A stretch of DNA of 64,000 bases from Phragmites australis (Eukaryota; Streptophyta; Magnoliopsida; Poales; Poaceae): the NCBI RefSeq assembly GCF_958298935.1, contig NC_084931.1, forward strand, positions 12,179,334 through 12,243,333. The letters are read 5' to 3'. Positions 35,345 to 47,504 of this stretch are shown here, piece after piece. How positions within the stretch are numbered: the first letter of the stretch is position 1; each line of letters starts with the position of its first letter. The notes under the pieces are model-generated. The model saw only the letters and a program-made list of their open reading frames with translations. It had not been told where the DNA came from and did no database searches. A program made the translations under genes and the position numbers.

Positions 35345-37832
35345 AGATGTAGCGGTGGGTTGTGGCGCAGAATGTTGTGGTGCAGATGATCATGGAACCC
35401 TCTGGGTGAGCACGATTCCGTACATAGCCCTTGAGAATGCCCATGTACCGCTCAAACGCATACATCTGATGTAAGAATACAGGGCCCAGCGCAATTATCT
35501 TATTCACGATGTGAACCAAGAGGTGTACCATGATATCGAAAAAGGACGGAGGGAAGCACATCTCAAGTTGGCACAAAGTCTCTACCAAGGAACTATGTAG
35601 AGCACCCAGTTTTTCAGCATCGATCACCTTCTGAGCAATTGCGTTGAAGAAGTGACACAACCGTGTGATGACGACCTTTATGTATCTTGGCTTAATACCC
35701 CTGATTGCAATAGGGAGTATCTGCATCATCATCACATGACAATCGTGAGACTTCATGCCGATTAGCTTCAAATCTTTCATTGAGACTAAGTTCTTAATGT
35801 TGGATGAGTAGCCAGTCGGGACTCTCACCCCACGTAAGCACTTGCACAATGCCTTTTTCTCTTCAAGTGTCAGAGAGTAGCTAGCCGGCGGAAGATAATG
35901 TTTCCCATTTGGTTTGTCTTCAGGGTGTAGCTCTGGCCTAATTTCAAAATGCACCAAGTCCTTACATGACTTGATTCCATCCTTTGTCTTGCCTGGTATG
36001 TCCAGTAAGAGGCCAATGATGCTATCACACACATTCTTCTCAACGTGCATGACATCGATGCTGTGACGGACGTCCAAGTCCTTCCAGTAGAGCAAATACT
36101 TAAAGAAAATTGGCATCTTCTTCCACAGCGTGCTGGTTGGCGTCTCACTTTTCTTCCTCTTTTTACCCTTCGGCGGCTTTCCAAAAACAACCTTGATGCT
36201 ATTGACCATTTGAAACACTCGTGCCCCGTTGCGAGGTTTCGGGCCAGTATCTTTCTCAACCGTGTTGTCAAAATGTTTCTTCATATTGCGGTATCTGTGA
36301 GTTCTGAGTAAGAACTGTCGGTGTCGCGTGTACACTACCTTCTGTGAGTACGGAAGGTACACAGACGCGATTTCATCCAAGCACACTGCACATCCTTGCT
36401 TCCCTTTAACCTGTCTTGATAGGTTAAAAAGGGCGGGATAATCATTGATGGTAATGAAAATCATTGCTTTCAGCGTGAAGTACTGTCATCGGAACTCATC
36501 CCACACTCGGACCCCCTCGTTCCACAGTTTCGCCATATCTTCCATCAATGGTTCCAGAAACACATCTATATCGTTGCCTGGTTGTTTCGGTCCTTGGATA
36601 AGAAGGGACAACATAAGGTACTTCCACTTCATGCATAGCCATGGAGGAAGGTTGTAGATGGCCAGGACCACTGGCCAAGTGCTATGTAAGGTGCTCATGT
36701 CATCGAAAGGATTTATTCCGTCGGTACTCAACGCGAACCTTACATTCCTTGGTTCTTCAGCGAACTCTGGATACATGGCATCGAACTTTCTCCATTGCCT
36801 AGCATCAGCGGGGTGTCGAAGCTTAGTTCCATCCTTCTTGCGCTTATCAAAATTCCAACGCATCAGTTCAGAGTCCCTAGGGTTCAAGTACACGCGCTGC
36901 AAGCGGGGTATCACTGGTAGGTACCACATCACCATCGCAGGACTTCTTCTCTTCTTCTCCGCGTTGGAAGAAGTGTCTTCTTCGTCATAACCAGCATTGC
37001 TCTTCTTCTTCTTCGTGTTGGCAGAAGCATCTTCGTCCTCACAATCATCATTCCTCTTGTACCAACTCGCATTGCACACTGGACATCTATCCAAGGCTTC
37101 GTACTCTTTACAGTAGAGGATACAGTGGTTCGGACACGCGTGTATTTTTTTCACATCCAATGACAACGGGCAGATAAGCTTCTTCGCCAGATAAGTGGTG
37201 GTGGGCAAGGAGTTAGGCTTCGGTAGCATGTTTGCCAAGAGACTCAACAGATCCGAGAAACTCTTGTCGGACCATCCATTGCTGGCCTTCAACCTTCGAA
37301 GTTCAAGCACCGAATGCAACACCGTAAACTCCTTATCACAGCCCTTCGATTCCTCATACAAAAGTTCCTTCGATGCCTTTTTTAACGCATCGAAATTATC
37401 TAAACCTCTTGTGTCTCTTAAAACATGCGGTTCTGCGTGGCGCAACATTTCCTCCAGATCAAAGTCAGCATCATCATCCAGATCAAAATTGGCATCATCA
37501 TCCATCATAACATCAGTGTCGCCTTCGACTGCTCTCTCATCATCACCATCTACTTGATCAGCAGTGATGTCCTGGTTTGGTTTGCTTGTACGTTGTTCAC
37601 TGTGATTGGACCAACATTTGTAATCCTCGACAAAACCTCTCAATATCAAGTACGATTTGATTATACTTGATTTGTCCCACAATTTCTGGTTCTTACAGTC
37701 AAAACATGGACAATATATTTTCTTTGTCTTCTTAGTTAGAGCGTCCTTCTCTGCGGCTTCAATAAAAACAGAGAGTCCTTTGATGTATATTTCTCCATGT
37801 CTTGGCGCATCATACATCCATGCTCTGTCCAT
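35286..37832 (-). pseudogene. Tnp2 transposase of E3, split by one stop and truncated
   Basis: The start chosen is the ATG at 37832, giving MDRAWMY, the usual opening of the transposase-associated domain, with CPCFDCKN next. The Tnp2 domain follows: CPVCNASWYK, FALSTDGINPF, STWPVVLAIYNLPPW, LLIQGPKQPGNDIDV. A single TGA at 36486-36488 interrupts it. The same frame resumes (MIFITINDYPALFNLS) and runs through WKDLDVRHSIDVMHVEKNV and DUF4218 (MYAFERYMGILKGYVRNRAHPEGS). After EGS the normal DUF4216 end is missing. The protein would cut the CACTA ends. Acidic Asp-rich runs near residues 120-150 are normal linkers. Confidence 0.92.
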
Positions 37833-37859
37833 CTTTAACTTCAACCATAAAATTAGATA

Positions 37860-37886
37860 CATTAATTAATTAATTAATTAATTTGA
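37860..37886. repeat. (TTAA)n tetranucleotide repeat
   Basis: About six TTAA units just upstream of the Tnp2 start, in the presumed leader. Confidence 0.9.
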
Positions 37887-38439
37887 AAATCAGAGTTAAA
37901 AAGATTTTTTTAAAAAGGAAAATATGGGCTTGTTATGATTATAATATGTCTACGCAATTGAATCTACATTAACGTAAATTTATGACTCAAAATAATATGA
38001 ATTCATTACTCTCTCTCCCTCTCCCTAGATCTAGATATAGATCTAGAGAAAATATCCCCATTCATGATGAAACCTCATAACGCTAAAAAAACATCACATT
38101 CTAGCTACATTTTTAAAATATAATACTAGAATCATGTGAATCTACACAATTAAATCAATATTGCAACAAATTTGAGCTAATTTGATGATCTAAATGGCAA
38201 GAACCATGAGCATCTCTAGATCACATTGAAACTCTAATTTAGCCTTAAATCTAAATCTAAACTTCAAAAAAAAATGCAAGCTAGGGATGAGATATACATA
38301 CCTTATTTAGCTCCTCCAAGGAAATAAAAAACAAAACTTTCCCCACCTATTTTCCAAATTGGCCACCACAGTAAATGCTTACTGTTTCGAACAGTAAGTC
38401 TGTCTGAATGAAGCTGGCCGAGAAGAAGGAGTATTTATG
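37887..38439. other. E3 5' leader/promoter-side region
   Basis: AT-rich, no coding frame. It lies between the Tnp2 start and the right subterminal repeats, so it probably contains the element's promoter. No TATA box could be fixed. Confidence 0.45.
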
Positions 38440-38800
38440 GACTATTTGCATAGGTGGTCGACATAAGAAACCTCATGTGGAAACTAATTTTCACAGGCGA
38501 TTCCTTATGTGGACCGCCTGTGCAAATGACATCAATTATCACAGGCGGTCCACATAAGGAACCACCTGTGGAAATGCTCCATTTACACAGGCGGTTTCTT
38601 ATGTGGATCGCCTGTAGAAATAGATGTATTTCTACAGGCGGTCCACACATGGAACCGCCTGTGAAAATGCATCATTTTCCATAGGCGGTCCACATAAGGA
38701 ATTGCCTGTGGAAATTACTTTTCACAGGCGGTCCTCAGCCGCACGGGGCCGCAGCCACTTTCTCAGACGATTTTTCTTACGAACCACATGTAGAAATCAA
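38440..38800. repeat. Right subterminal palindromic repeats of E3
   Basis: Repeated inverted units such as TTTCACAGGCGGTCC and GGACCGCCTGTGGAAA, closely related to the left end array. The ORFs here on both strands are products of the repeat. Confidence 0.92.
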
Positions 38801-38839
38801 ATCTAGGTGTCTCGAAAAAATAGGTTTTGTATAGTGACA

Positions 38840-39762
38840 TATTCCTCTTGCGTGGACCTTAACAAACTTTATAACATTACATTAACTTATCCGTTGCTTC
38901 ACTAAATTCTGTCAACTGCCAAACTACCAAAAAACAGCTCAGTATATAATTCTCTGTCCATTTTCTTCCTATACTACTGCACTAGAAATAACTAGATGTA
39001 TGCTAGCCACCTGGAGCCGTCACGATAAGTAATAATTGAGCGAAGATATAGTAGCACTTATATGCAGGTGCGACTTGTCTGGTTGTTGACGTGTAAAATT
39101 AGTGGCATTGCCTGATGTGCTGGTCGTCGATGCAATGGGAAAATAATGAAGAGAGAAGGTGGTAATACTGTTTGCGGACTTAGACGCTCCATACGAACGA
39201 TCGATCACTGGATGGCGACTGGCGACTGAGGTGCATTGTCGCCCTCGTCTGATCGACGGCATTATTCTGAGCCCCGTTTGGTTGTCTTGTAGTTCCCCAT
39301 CTGGCCCCAACTATTCCGTCACTATTCCAGCAGAAGATAGACTATTTATATGATTGACCATTTTGCAGCAAGGGGCTAAGCACCTGCGTCCGGTGCAACT
39401 GGCATCCTTTCATGTCTCTGTTTGCTTTGACCTCCTGGATCTTGTGCGGTCATCTTGATAGAAGGTTGAGTTGTTCGCTGTTTCAAATGAGTCGTACGAG
39501 AATACCTCCGAGAAGAGGAGGTTCCTCAAAAGATTTATATGAGCCAAAAGATTTCATCTTAGTGATTCTGAACAGAAGTGCAATTATTCAAAAAATAAAG
39601 ATGGTAATTCTCTGAAAATTCTACTCTTCAATTTGGTTCTTTCTCTTTTGATGTGGAACATGGCATTAACATCAGAGGTAGTTCTAGACGATGCTATCGT
39701 GCGTTGCAAGATGTTTATTGGAGTTTTTTCTGAAAAAAAAAAGAAACCAAAGAAACGTTTTA
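38840..39762. other. Intergenic sequence between E3 and LTR fragment F
   Basis: No gene, repeat or domain recognised. The short frames present show no family motif. Confidence 0.5.
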
Positions 39763-41135
39763 TCAAAAATCAAGTTGAAATATGACTTAGTTTATTGGTG
39801 ATAAGTGATTGACATTGTTATTTATTTGGTTTGATGATTTTCGGTTTTGCATGAGCTTTGATGTGATTTGAATTGATTTGGAATTTTATTTGAGTATATT
39901 GATTATGCACTTATTGGAATTAGAGTTGGAGATATGTGTTTGCTTATCTCATGGTGTGCAAGTGATGGATACAACATGGCGGTCGACGACGGGATGATCG
40001 GGGTCAAGCGAATTGCTTGGTGTCAGACGATCAAGAAGGCCGGACAGAGTCAAGGATGATCCTAGCTAAATACGTGGAGGTCAAGCAAAGCATTGAAGGT
40101 GGATGGAGACGGCGTCTTGACAAAGTCAAGCGAAGGGGATGCCGTGCAAGTGACAAGGTGGCCCGAGGGATTGGGAGCGGGAGAGACTTGCCGGCGGTCA
40201 GGATCGCATGACAGAGTACATGCGTCGACATCGAAGTGCTTGCTTAAGGTGTAAGCAAGGCAGTGAGTCACACTTTGAAAAACGTGCAGGCAGTTTCGCG
40301 GTTCGGCCTCAAAACCGTGGGAGGACTGGAGGAGTACATAGCACCATCGCGAAGCTTGTATCGAGGCGAAACTAAGTCGTGAAGGTGCCGCGGCCGTACG
40401 ATGAATGGAGAAGAAAATGTACCAAAATGCCCTCGGTGGTAGGTAGAAGTGTACTACAATAAAGGGATATTTTACGAAATAGCTAGTAAACTTAGGGGTC
40501 AAATTTTCTAGGTCTATAAATAGAAGGGTAGAACTATAAGAGAGTTTGAACCAACCACTTGAGCTCCCTTGTACCACCCATTTGGGAGCCTTAGAGCTAG
40601 GGTTTTAGAGGAGAAAAGGGTGAGTGCTTAGCCTATGTAATAGGTGAGAGTTTTGAGAGATAAATCTTTGTAATCCGTATAAAATAGAGTTGACCTCTTT
40701 GAGTAATGAATTTTATGTTTTTTTGCATATGCTTGAATTCCCCTCCTAGTTTCCCTCTATTGGTTCCTTTGCAAGTTTGCAAGTTTTTCGGTTTTCAGTT
40801 TTGATTTTTGTTTTAGTTTTTGGGCTGATATTTCAGCACCTTGTGAGGTCATTCTTCTTGTTGCTTGAGGCATAAAAACTTACATATGAGTATATGCTCA
40901 TCAGTTTGGAGTACCCTTGCTTATAGATCATCAATGTGGAGAGATTCTTTACCCGGTTTTCTTTTCTTTCAGCTGCAGTTTTTCATCTTTGCAGGATTAT
41001 TTTTCTTGATACTAGTGGCTTAAACACTCACATACTCATGTATTTGAGCAGGTCTTGAGTCCCCTTGCCACTAGACTATCATCTTGGAGGATAACCTTAT
41101 CCGGTGTCCATCTTCTCTAGTTTCTCACTTATTGC
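39763..41135 (+). repeat. LTR fragment F (Ty1/copia, E1/E2-related), plus orientation
   Basis: It matches the reverse complement of the E1 LTR from its first bases (TCAAAAATCAAGTTG for TGAGAAACCAAGTTG) up to the region around CTTCTTGTTGC. It then contains two successive diverged versions of the next ~130 bp (40850-40975 and 40998-41130) and stops. The LTR 3' end, primer site and internal region are absent, so it is a truncated LTR. Confidence 0.75.
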
Positions 41136-41467
41136 TGCCCGCCCCCATAAGGTTTAGATTGGCTATGACATAAATGAAAAGGGCAACAACCGATCTTTAT
41201 TCGATGGTATATACTAGAATTTCACTTAAAGCAGAGGGCATGAGTGCTATACCCTAGGGGTGTCGTCCCTTTAGGTAGATTGTATTTACATGAAAATTGT
41301 ATCAGAGGTTTTCCTCCACCAAACAAGGAGATGGCGAACCTTTCTAGGTTCGCGTGGGACTATGATCATGGTACCATTTTTCCCTTGGGCTCTCATTGGA
41401 TCCTTGTTTATTCTAACCTCCTATCGTGGAAGAATTAGGGCATGGGTGGGAGGACTTGGAGGACTGG
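41136..41467. other. Unassigned segment between LTR fragment F and E2
   Basis: It contains two short overlapping frames on the plus strand (41244-41438, 41290-41472), neither recognised. It ends in ACTGG (41463-41467), the left target duplication of E2. Confidence 0.45.
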
Positions 41468-43449
41468 TGTAGGACCAAAAGTAGCGACTAGAGTGAGTGA
41501 ATAGGTAACTCAATAATTTCTTGCAAGATAGATGGTATTCTCTTATTTTTAATCGTCCAACGCACCTCAAACCTTGAGTGGAAGCAAAATACTCAGAGAG
41601 ACAAAGCAAGGTAGAATAGGAATCATAGGTTCCATTTAAAACCATTTCATATGTCTTTGTGTCTAAAAGCTCACAGCTTGGAAGATAGACGAAACATAAA
41701 CAAGATCACCGAGCAAGTAAACTCTCCAAGATGATGGTCTAGAGGCAAGAGAATTCAAGACTCTATCACATATATATGTGTATGTGAATTCTATGCCTTT
41801 AGCATCAAGAAAAATAACTTCCCAAGGTGCTAAAATTTTAGCTCAAAAAGAAAAAACTAAAATCAACAACAAAACACTAAGAACTTGCAAACTTGCAAGG
41901 GAACCAATAGAAGAAAATTAGAAGAAGGGGAATTCAAGCATATGAAAAACTCAAACTTCATTACTCAAAGAGATAAACCCTATTTTAGGCGGATTACAAA
42001 GATATACCTCTTAAAACTCTCACATATTACATAGGCTAAGCACTTCTCTCATTCTCCTCTAAAACCCTACCTCAAGGATCTTATATAGATGGCTCAAGGG
42101 GTGGGCTTCCCAACCAGCCATACCCCTCTATTTAGCCTAGAAAATTTGACCTCCAAGTTTTCTTAACTATTCCCAAAATACCCCTTCTCTTGTAGTACAT
42201 TCCTGTCTACCACCGGGGATATTTTCCTACATTTTCTTCTGCATCTATCGCACAACACAAGCTTCACAATGACGACACAAGCACTCTATCTGCCCACGGT
42301 TTTGTGGCTAAACTGGGAAACTGACTCGCACGCTTCTTAAGGCGTGACTCACAACTGCTTGCTTGGACCTCAAGCAAGTCTTTCTATGTTGACGTGTGTC
42401 CTTCACCTTGCAATCTTGACTGCTGGCAAGTCTCTCCCGCTCCCGATTCCTTAGGCCACCTTATCACTTGCACCGGCATCCCCTTTGCTTGACTTTGTCA
42501 ACACATCGCCTTCATCAAACTTCATCTCTTGCCTTTCTTGACCTCCATGTGTACCGTTAGGATCATCCTTGACTTCATCCGGCCTCCTTGATCGTCCAGC
42601 ACCAAGTATCCCACTTAGCCCCGATCACCCGCCATCAATCGCCAAGTTGCATCTATCACCTGCACACTATGAGATTAGTAAACATGCATCTCCAGAACAA
42701 TATCACATGTTAGTTGAAATCGAAATCCAGATGAAAAAGATCAGATGTAACAAAAATTATGAACACCGGATGGTCTGTCGTTCACACTAGTGCAACACCG
42801 GACCATCCGGTGAGTACAACTCCACTGGACCCGGTTTGCAATTCCTCCCTAGAAAAATTAGTCCGGTGATCACAAATTCCCAACACCGAACAATCCTGTG
42901 AACACCTCAACATTTGTCTCAGAACTGAAAAGCTCCGATGATACTCTCTAGTGTTCAGACACCCATCACCAGACCATCCGATGAGTACATCATCGCTGGA
43001 ACTTAGTTTTTCAACCTTTCTAGAAATCTTGGTCCGGTGAAGCCTCCGGTGATGACCTGTGCACACACCGGACCATCCGGTGAGGCTACCACAGTAGACT
43101 TTCACATTTGCATCATTCTCTGGAAAAATTAGTCCGGGACTCACTCTCACCCACACTGGACCTTCTAGTAAATGAAATTTTCTCTGCCTCTGCGCTAAAA
43201 AGCTCCGTTGCTCACATCTACCACACACCAAACTATTCGGTGAGGTCAAAAACCCTCATACCGGACTATCCGGTGAGTGTAAGCTTCCTGCACCGAGACA
43301 ACGATACAAACTCTAATTCTTTTCAACTTTGGTAAGACAAAATCAATATTGTAGTATATAACCATGCATATGCTAACCAACAAAAGGCACACAACATCAA
43401 TCACTCATCACACAAGATAAACCAAGGCATATCTCAACTTGGTTTCTCA
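41468..43449 (-). repeat. 3' LTR of E2
   Basis: 1,982 bp, homologous to 50598-52660; on the minus strand TGAGAAACC to CCTACA. Positions 42740-43290 hold about ten near-palindromic CACCGGACCATCCGGTGAG-type motifs that E1 LTRs lack. Confidence 0.9.
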
Positions 43450-43463
43450 ATCTCCCCCTTGAT
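43450..43463 (-). other. Polypurine tract of E2
   Basis: Minus strand ATCAAGGGGGAGAT immediately before the 3' LTR. Confidence 0.8.
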
Positions 43464-44826
43464 GAGTGCATTGACAACATCACAAAGAACAAAGGAAGGT
43501 TTGAAGATCACACATGAAGCTCATCCAAGTGACCAAAAACTCGAGAAAGAGCAAGAACATGTCTCTTGGCATAAGAGAACTACAAAGGCTTGAAGATAAG
43601 AAGAGACTAGCCAAAAAAAAAAAAACAAATAAAAACGTAAAAAAGCAAAAGATACCCTCCCTATGCTCCCCCTTGATGAATGCACATGTAACATTTTCTC
43701 CCCCTTTGAGACTTTCTTTCATGATTTCTCCCCCTTTAGCAATACAAACGTCAAGGATAGAATATTATGCAATGCATGAATATACAATCCTAATGAGCTT
43801 TCATAAGTATACCATAAAGCATTTGCAAGAACTAGAATTGTCAAAGGGCTGCGAAACTGAGAAGGTGGAGCTCAAAATTGCATAGAGGCTCAAAAAGAGA
43901 TAGTGACACAAGGACATAAAGCATTACAAGCTAAACTTGAAGAATAGGTTGGCGCATTGAAGTTCACATAGCTGAATCATGTTCAAAGTGACCACCATAT
44001 AAGCATCCACTCGTGCCGAGGCAATACAAGCATGAAGAACTAGCCAATTTCAACCTCAAACTAGGCAATCAAGAGTTGAGTACATAGGGCTTTGCAAATG
44101 CTCACATATGAAACCAAGACTTAGATTGATCAAGTGGTTAAAAAGAATGAACATTTAGGCACATCTCTCTTTTTCAATTTATCCTCAAGTTGCCTCTTAT
44201 CCAAGCAAAGTGTCATGCGACTAGGTACGGCAAATACCTTGAGGCTTCAAGACAACCGTATTGGATTATATTTAGCACAAGAAACTTGATTTTTTTATGA
44301 TTATTTAATTTGCACAAGTTATCAAGATGGTCACAAGATTAAGTTAAGTAATACCTTTGCGACACAAGGAACACATATTCCCCCAAGGTTCTATCATGAG
44401 CTAAACATTTAACAAAGACAAAAAATATAGTGTAATGTTTCTCAATCCACTGTCTTAAACTAAGAAGTCCTAGAGCAAGGTATTCATCAAACTAGTCTTA
44501 ACACAAGCATTGACTAAGCCTAAGCAAATACAAACATAGTGATTAAGAAAGTGTATTTCATAGCCTACATGATTTATAAAACTGCCAAATTTCATCTTAG
44601 GGAAAGCTAGCTTGCTCGAGATGTTTCATGTCAAAGCATCAATAAGAATCTAAGATTAAAAGATTGCTCCACACAACTACTCAACTCAATCCAAATTCAA
44701 GTCTAGTACAAGAAAATATTGAAAAACATACAAGTAAAAAGCTCAACTACTATGATTATCTTATATGCTAAGATGTAATACAAATGCTCAAAAGTAAGAT
44801 AGATTAATTACAAGAGCAACTCCCCC
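43464..44826 (-). other. Non-coding tail between E2 pol and 3' LTR
   Basis: About 1.36 kb with no conserved frame. It includes further CCCCCTT tracts at about 43665-43735 (purine-rich on the minus strand). The frame 43514-43885 (plus) is not conserved in E1. Confidence 0.55.
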
Positions 44827-45583
44827 TCACACAATGCCATAGGGATGGCACACTCCAAGCTCTCCTCTCAAATAGGCGTATCTAGTTGCATCTATAGGCT
44901 TGGTAAAAATATCGGCTAGCTGGTAATGGGTATCAATATAGCTCAACTCAATATCTCCCTTCTTATTTTGGTCTCTCAGAAAGTGGAATCTTACATCTAT
45001 GTATTTGGTTCTTGAATGTTGAACTAGGTTGTTAGCTATGCTGATAACACTGGTGTTGTCGTACAAAAGTGGCACACTCTTGAAATCCAACCTAAAATCT
45101 CTCAAGGTAATAACCATCCACAAAATTTATGAGCAACAGCTAGCAATAGCTACATATTCAACTTTAGCAGTAGACTACGCAACGCTAGACTATTTACGAG
45201 AAGACCAACACACAAGAGAAGTATCCAAGAAATAACAGGTACTAGAGGTACTCTTCTTGTCAATTCTACAACTAGCAAAATCCACATCTGAAAAATCTCG
45301 AAGAGAGAGAAGAAGTGGCAGAATACCAAAGACCATACTCCAAGATGTGCTTAAGGTACCTAAGTATGCGTTTCACCACTTGGCGATGAGACATCCTTGG
45401 TGAAGCTTGAAAGCATGCACACAAGCAAATGACAAAGTGAATGTCCGGTCTTGTCGCCGTCAGGTACAGGAGGGAGCCAATCATGCTCCTGTACTCTCGC
45501 TGGTCCACCTCCTCTCCATCTTCATCCGGATCAAGCATTGACGAGGTAGCCATCGGTGTGGCCAAGAGCTTTGCATCGCACAT
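44827..45583 (-). pseudogene. RNase H remnant of E2
   Basis: Frame 45272-45583 carries DQREYRSMIGSLLYLTATRP and QVVKRILRYLKHILEYGLW. Frame 44827-45123 carries LLYDNTSVISIANN, KYIDVRFHFLRDQN and LADIFTKPID. These are copia RNase H signatures in the right order, split by frame changes. Confidence 0.87.
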
Positions 45584-46540
45584 GCTGTACTTATTCAGTA
45601 AATCCTTGGTGTACTTCGCTTGGCGGACGAATATACCTTGCTTGCATTGCTTGATTTATAATCCGAGGAAGAAATTAAGCTTGCTCATCATCGTCATCTC
45701 AAATTCTATGCTCATAGTTTCTACAAACTTGGCCACAAGAGTATAAGAAGAACCACCAAAGATGATATCATCCACGTAAATCTGAACAAGTAGGAAATCA
45801 TTGCCATGCCTGAGAGTGAACAAAGTTTTATCTACAGACCCCATCTCATACTCATGCTCTAGCAAGAAAGACTTAAGCCTATCATACCAAGCTCGAGGAG
45901 CTTGCTTAAGCCCATACAAAGACTTCCTAAGCTTATACACTCTGTGAGAGTATTTGGGGTGCTCAAAACCTGAGGGTTGCTTGATATAGAACTCTTCTTC
46001 TATGAAACCATTTAAGAAAGCACTTTTAACATCCATTTGGTACAACTTGAAACCTTGAAATGCCGCAAATGCATGAAGAATCCTAATGGCTTCTAGCCTA
46101 ACTACTGGTGCAAAAGTCTGTTCAAAGTCTATCCCCTCTACTTGAGTGAAACCTGAGCCACAAGCCTAGCCTTGTTCCTCAATACAGACCCATCCTCCCC
46201 CTGTTTATTTTTTAAAACCCATTTTATGCCAATGGTGTGAACATTAGGAGGTGGTTTTACTAGAACCTAGACTTAGTTTCTCTCAAAATTTTCTAACTCT
46301 TTATGCATAGCATTGACCCAATTTGAATTAGATAAAGCATGTCCAACATCATGGGGCTTGAAAGAAGCAACGAATGCATAATTAGTAAAGTGAGCATGAT
46401 GAGAAGATTTGGAACGTGTTACCTTCTCACTGAGATCACCAATCATTTGGTGTGGTGGGTGACGCCGCTGAATGTGCTGAGGAGCCTCACGCTATGAGAG
46501 GACCTCTTCCTCAAACACTGCTGGTGTATGCTCAAAAGTA
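45584..46540 (-). pseudogene. Reverse transcriptase remnant of E2
   Basis: Frame 45656-46045 is the best-preserved RT in the window: QMDVKSAFLNG with the first catalytic Asp, SLYGLKQAPRAWYD, QIYVDDIIFGG with both active-site Asp residues, and LNFFLGL. Upstream sequence (46046-46540) matches the RT N-terminus in broken frames. Confidence 0.88.
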
Positions 46541-46541
46541 G

Positions 46542-47504
46542 CTAAAATAGAAGAGGAGGCCGTAGAATCCTTTGCCAGTGTAGAAGAGTCCGAATGAGCT
46601 CAGGAGTGAGTGTATTAGGAAGTAGTGGATCATCCTCGTCATCCCCAAGAGCTGGAAGGTCGTCATCCAAGAAGATGCTTTCACCAATCTCATGGTCACC
46701 TAAACACTCAAAGGAAGCACTAGCACAAGGAGTTGATTTATCAAATGTCACATCACATGACTCTATGATGGTGTTAGTGTCAAGATTAAACACCTTATAA
46801 GAATGAACACAAAGAGAATATCTGAAGAAAATGACATCGAAACAACGCGACTCGAACTTGTCAAGATTGCCACGCTTTAGGATGAAACATTGACAACCAA
46901 AGACTCTCAAGTGTGAGCCCTTCGACTGCCTCCCAAAGTGCAACTCATAAGAAGTCAAATTTAAAATGAAGCGCAAAAAAATCCGATTTGAGATGTAGCA
47001 CGATGAACTAATGGCCTTAGCCCAAAACTTCCTAAGAGTCCTATACTCATCGAGCATCGTCCTAGCCATCTCCCCCAAAGTGTGATTTTTCCTCTCAACC
47101 ACACCATTCAGCTGAGGAACACATGGGGCAGAAAATTGATGCTCAATGCCATTGTCAAGATAGAAGACATCAAAGAGATAGTTCTTGAACTCGATGCCAT
47201 TATCACTGCAAATTACTTTCAATGCACCAGAAAGTTACTTGAATAATCTCAAAGCCAAGCTCGGAAAGTGTGAGAACACTTCATCCTTGCTCACAAGAAA
47301 GTAGACCCAAGAGTAGCGAGAGAAATCCTCAACAATGATAAGTACATACCACTTCCCACCCGCCGAACGAACCTGGAAGGACCAACAGTATCTATATGGA
47401 GAAATTCTCTTGGTCGTCCAGTCGTCACCAGATTGACTGGTGGGTGGGAGGTAGCAACCATCTTGCCATGCTGACAGGGAGCACAAATAAGATTTTTTTT
47501 TCAA
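46542..47504 (-). pseudogene. Integrase remnant of E2
   Basis: Frame 46542-47222 has VICSDNGIEFKN with the second catalytic Asp, QLNGVVERKNHTLGEMAR with the catalytic Glu, and LRVFGCQCFI. The adjoining frame 47235-47504 has IIVEDFSRYSWVYFL, which includes the first catalytic Asp. A frameshift at the junction separates them. Confidence 0.88.

Larger units (their letters stand above)
31688..38836 (-). mobile_element. Element E3: CACTA (En/Spm) transposon, TSD ACA
   Basis: 7,149 bp with ends CACTAGTACAGAAC and (reverse strand) CACTATACAAAACC, flanked by a perfect 3-bp ACA at 31685-31687 and 38837-38839. Both ends carry palindromic subterminal repeats built on CCGCCTGTGGAAA. On the minus strand it codes Tnp2 transposase, a second CACTA gene and a Ulp1-like protease. 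Tnp2 has one premature stop and has lost its C-terminus, and the second gene has stops, so the copy is probably non-autonomous, but it is much better kept than E0. Confidence 0.95.

Noticed and set aside
38435..38806. Overlapping small proteins with GGPHKEPPV repeats
   Set aside because: They are translations of the palindromic subterminal repeats of E3, equal on both strands.
42740..43290. CRISPR-like array of CACCGGACCATCCGGTG repeats
   Set aside because: Spacing is irregular, repeats are diverged, the place is an LTR and the host is a plant; it is an LTR motif cluster.
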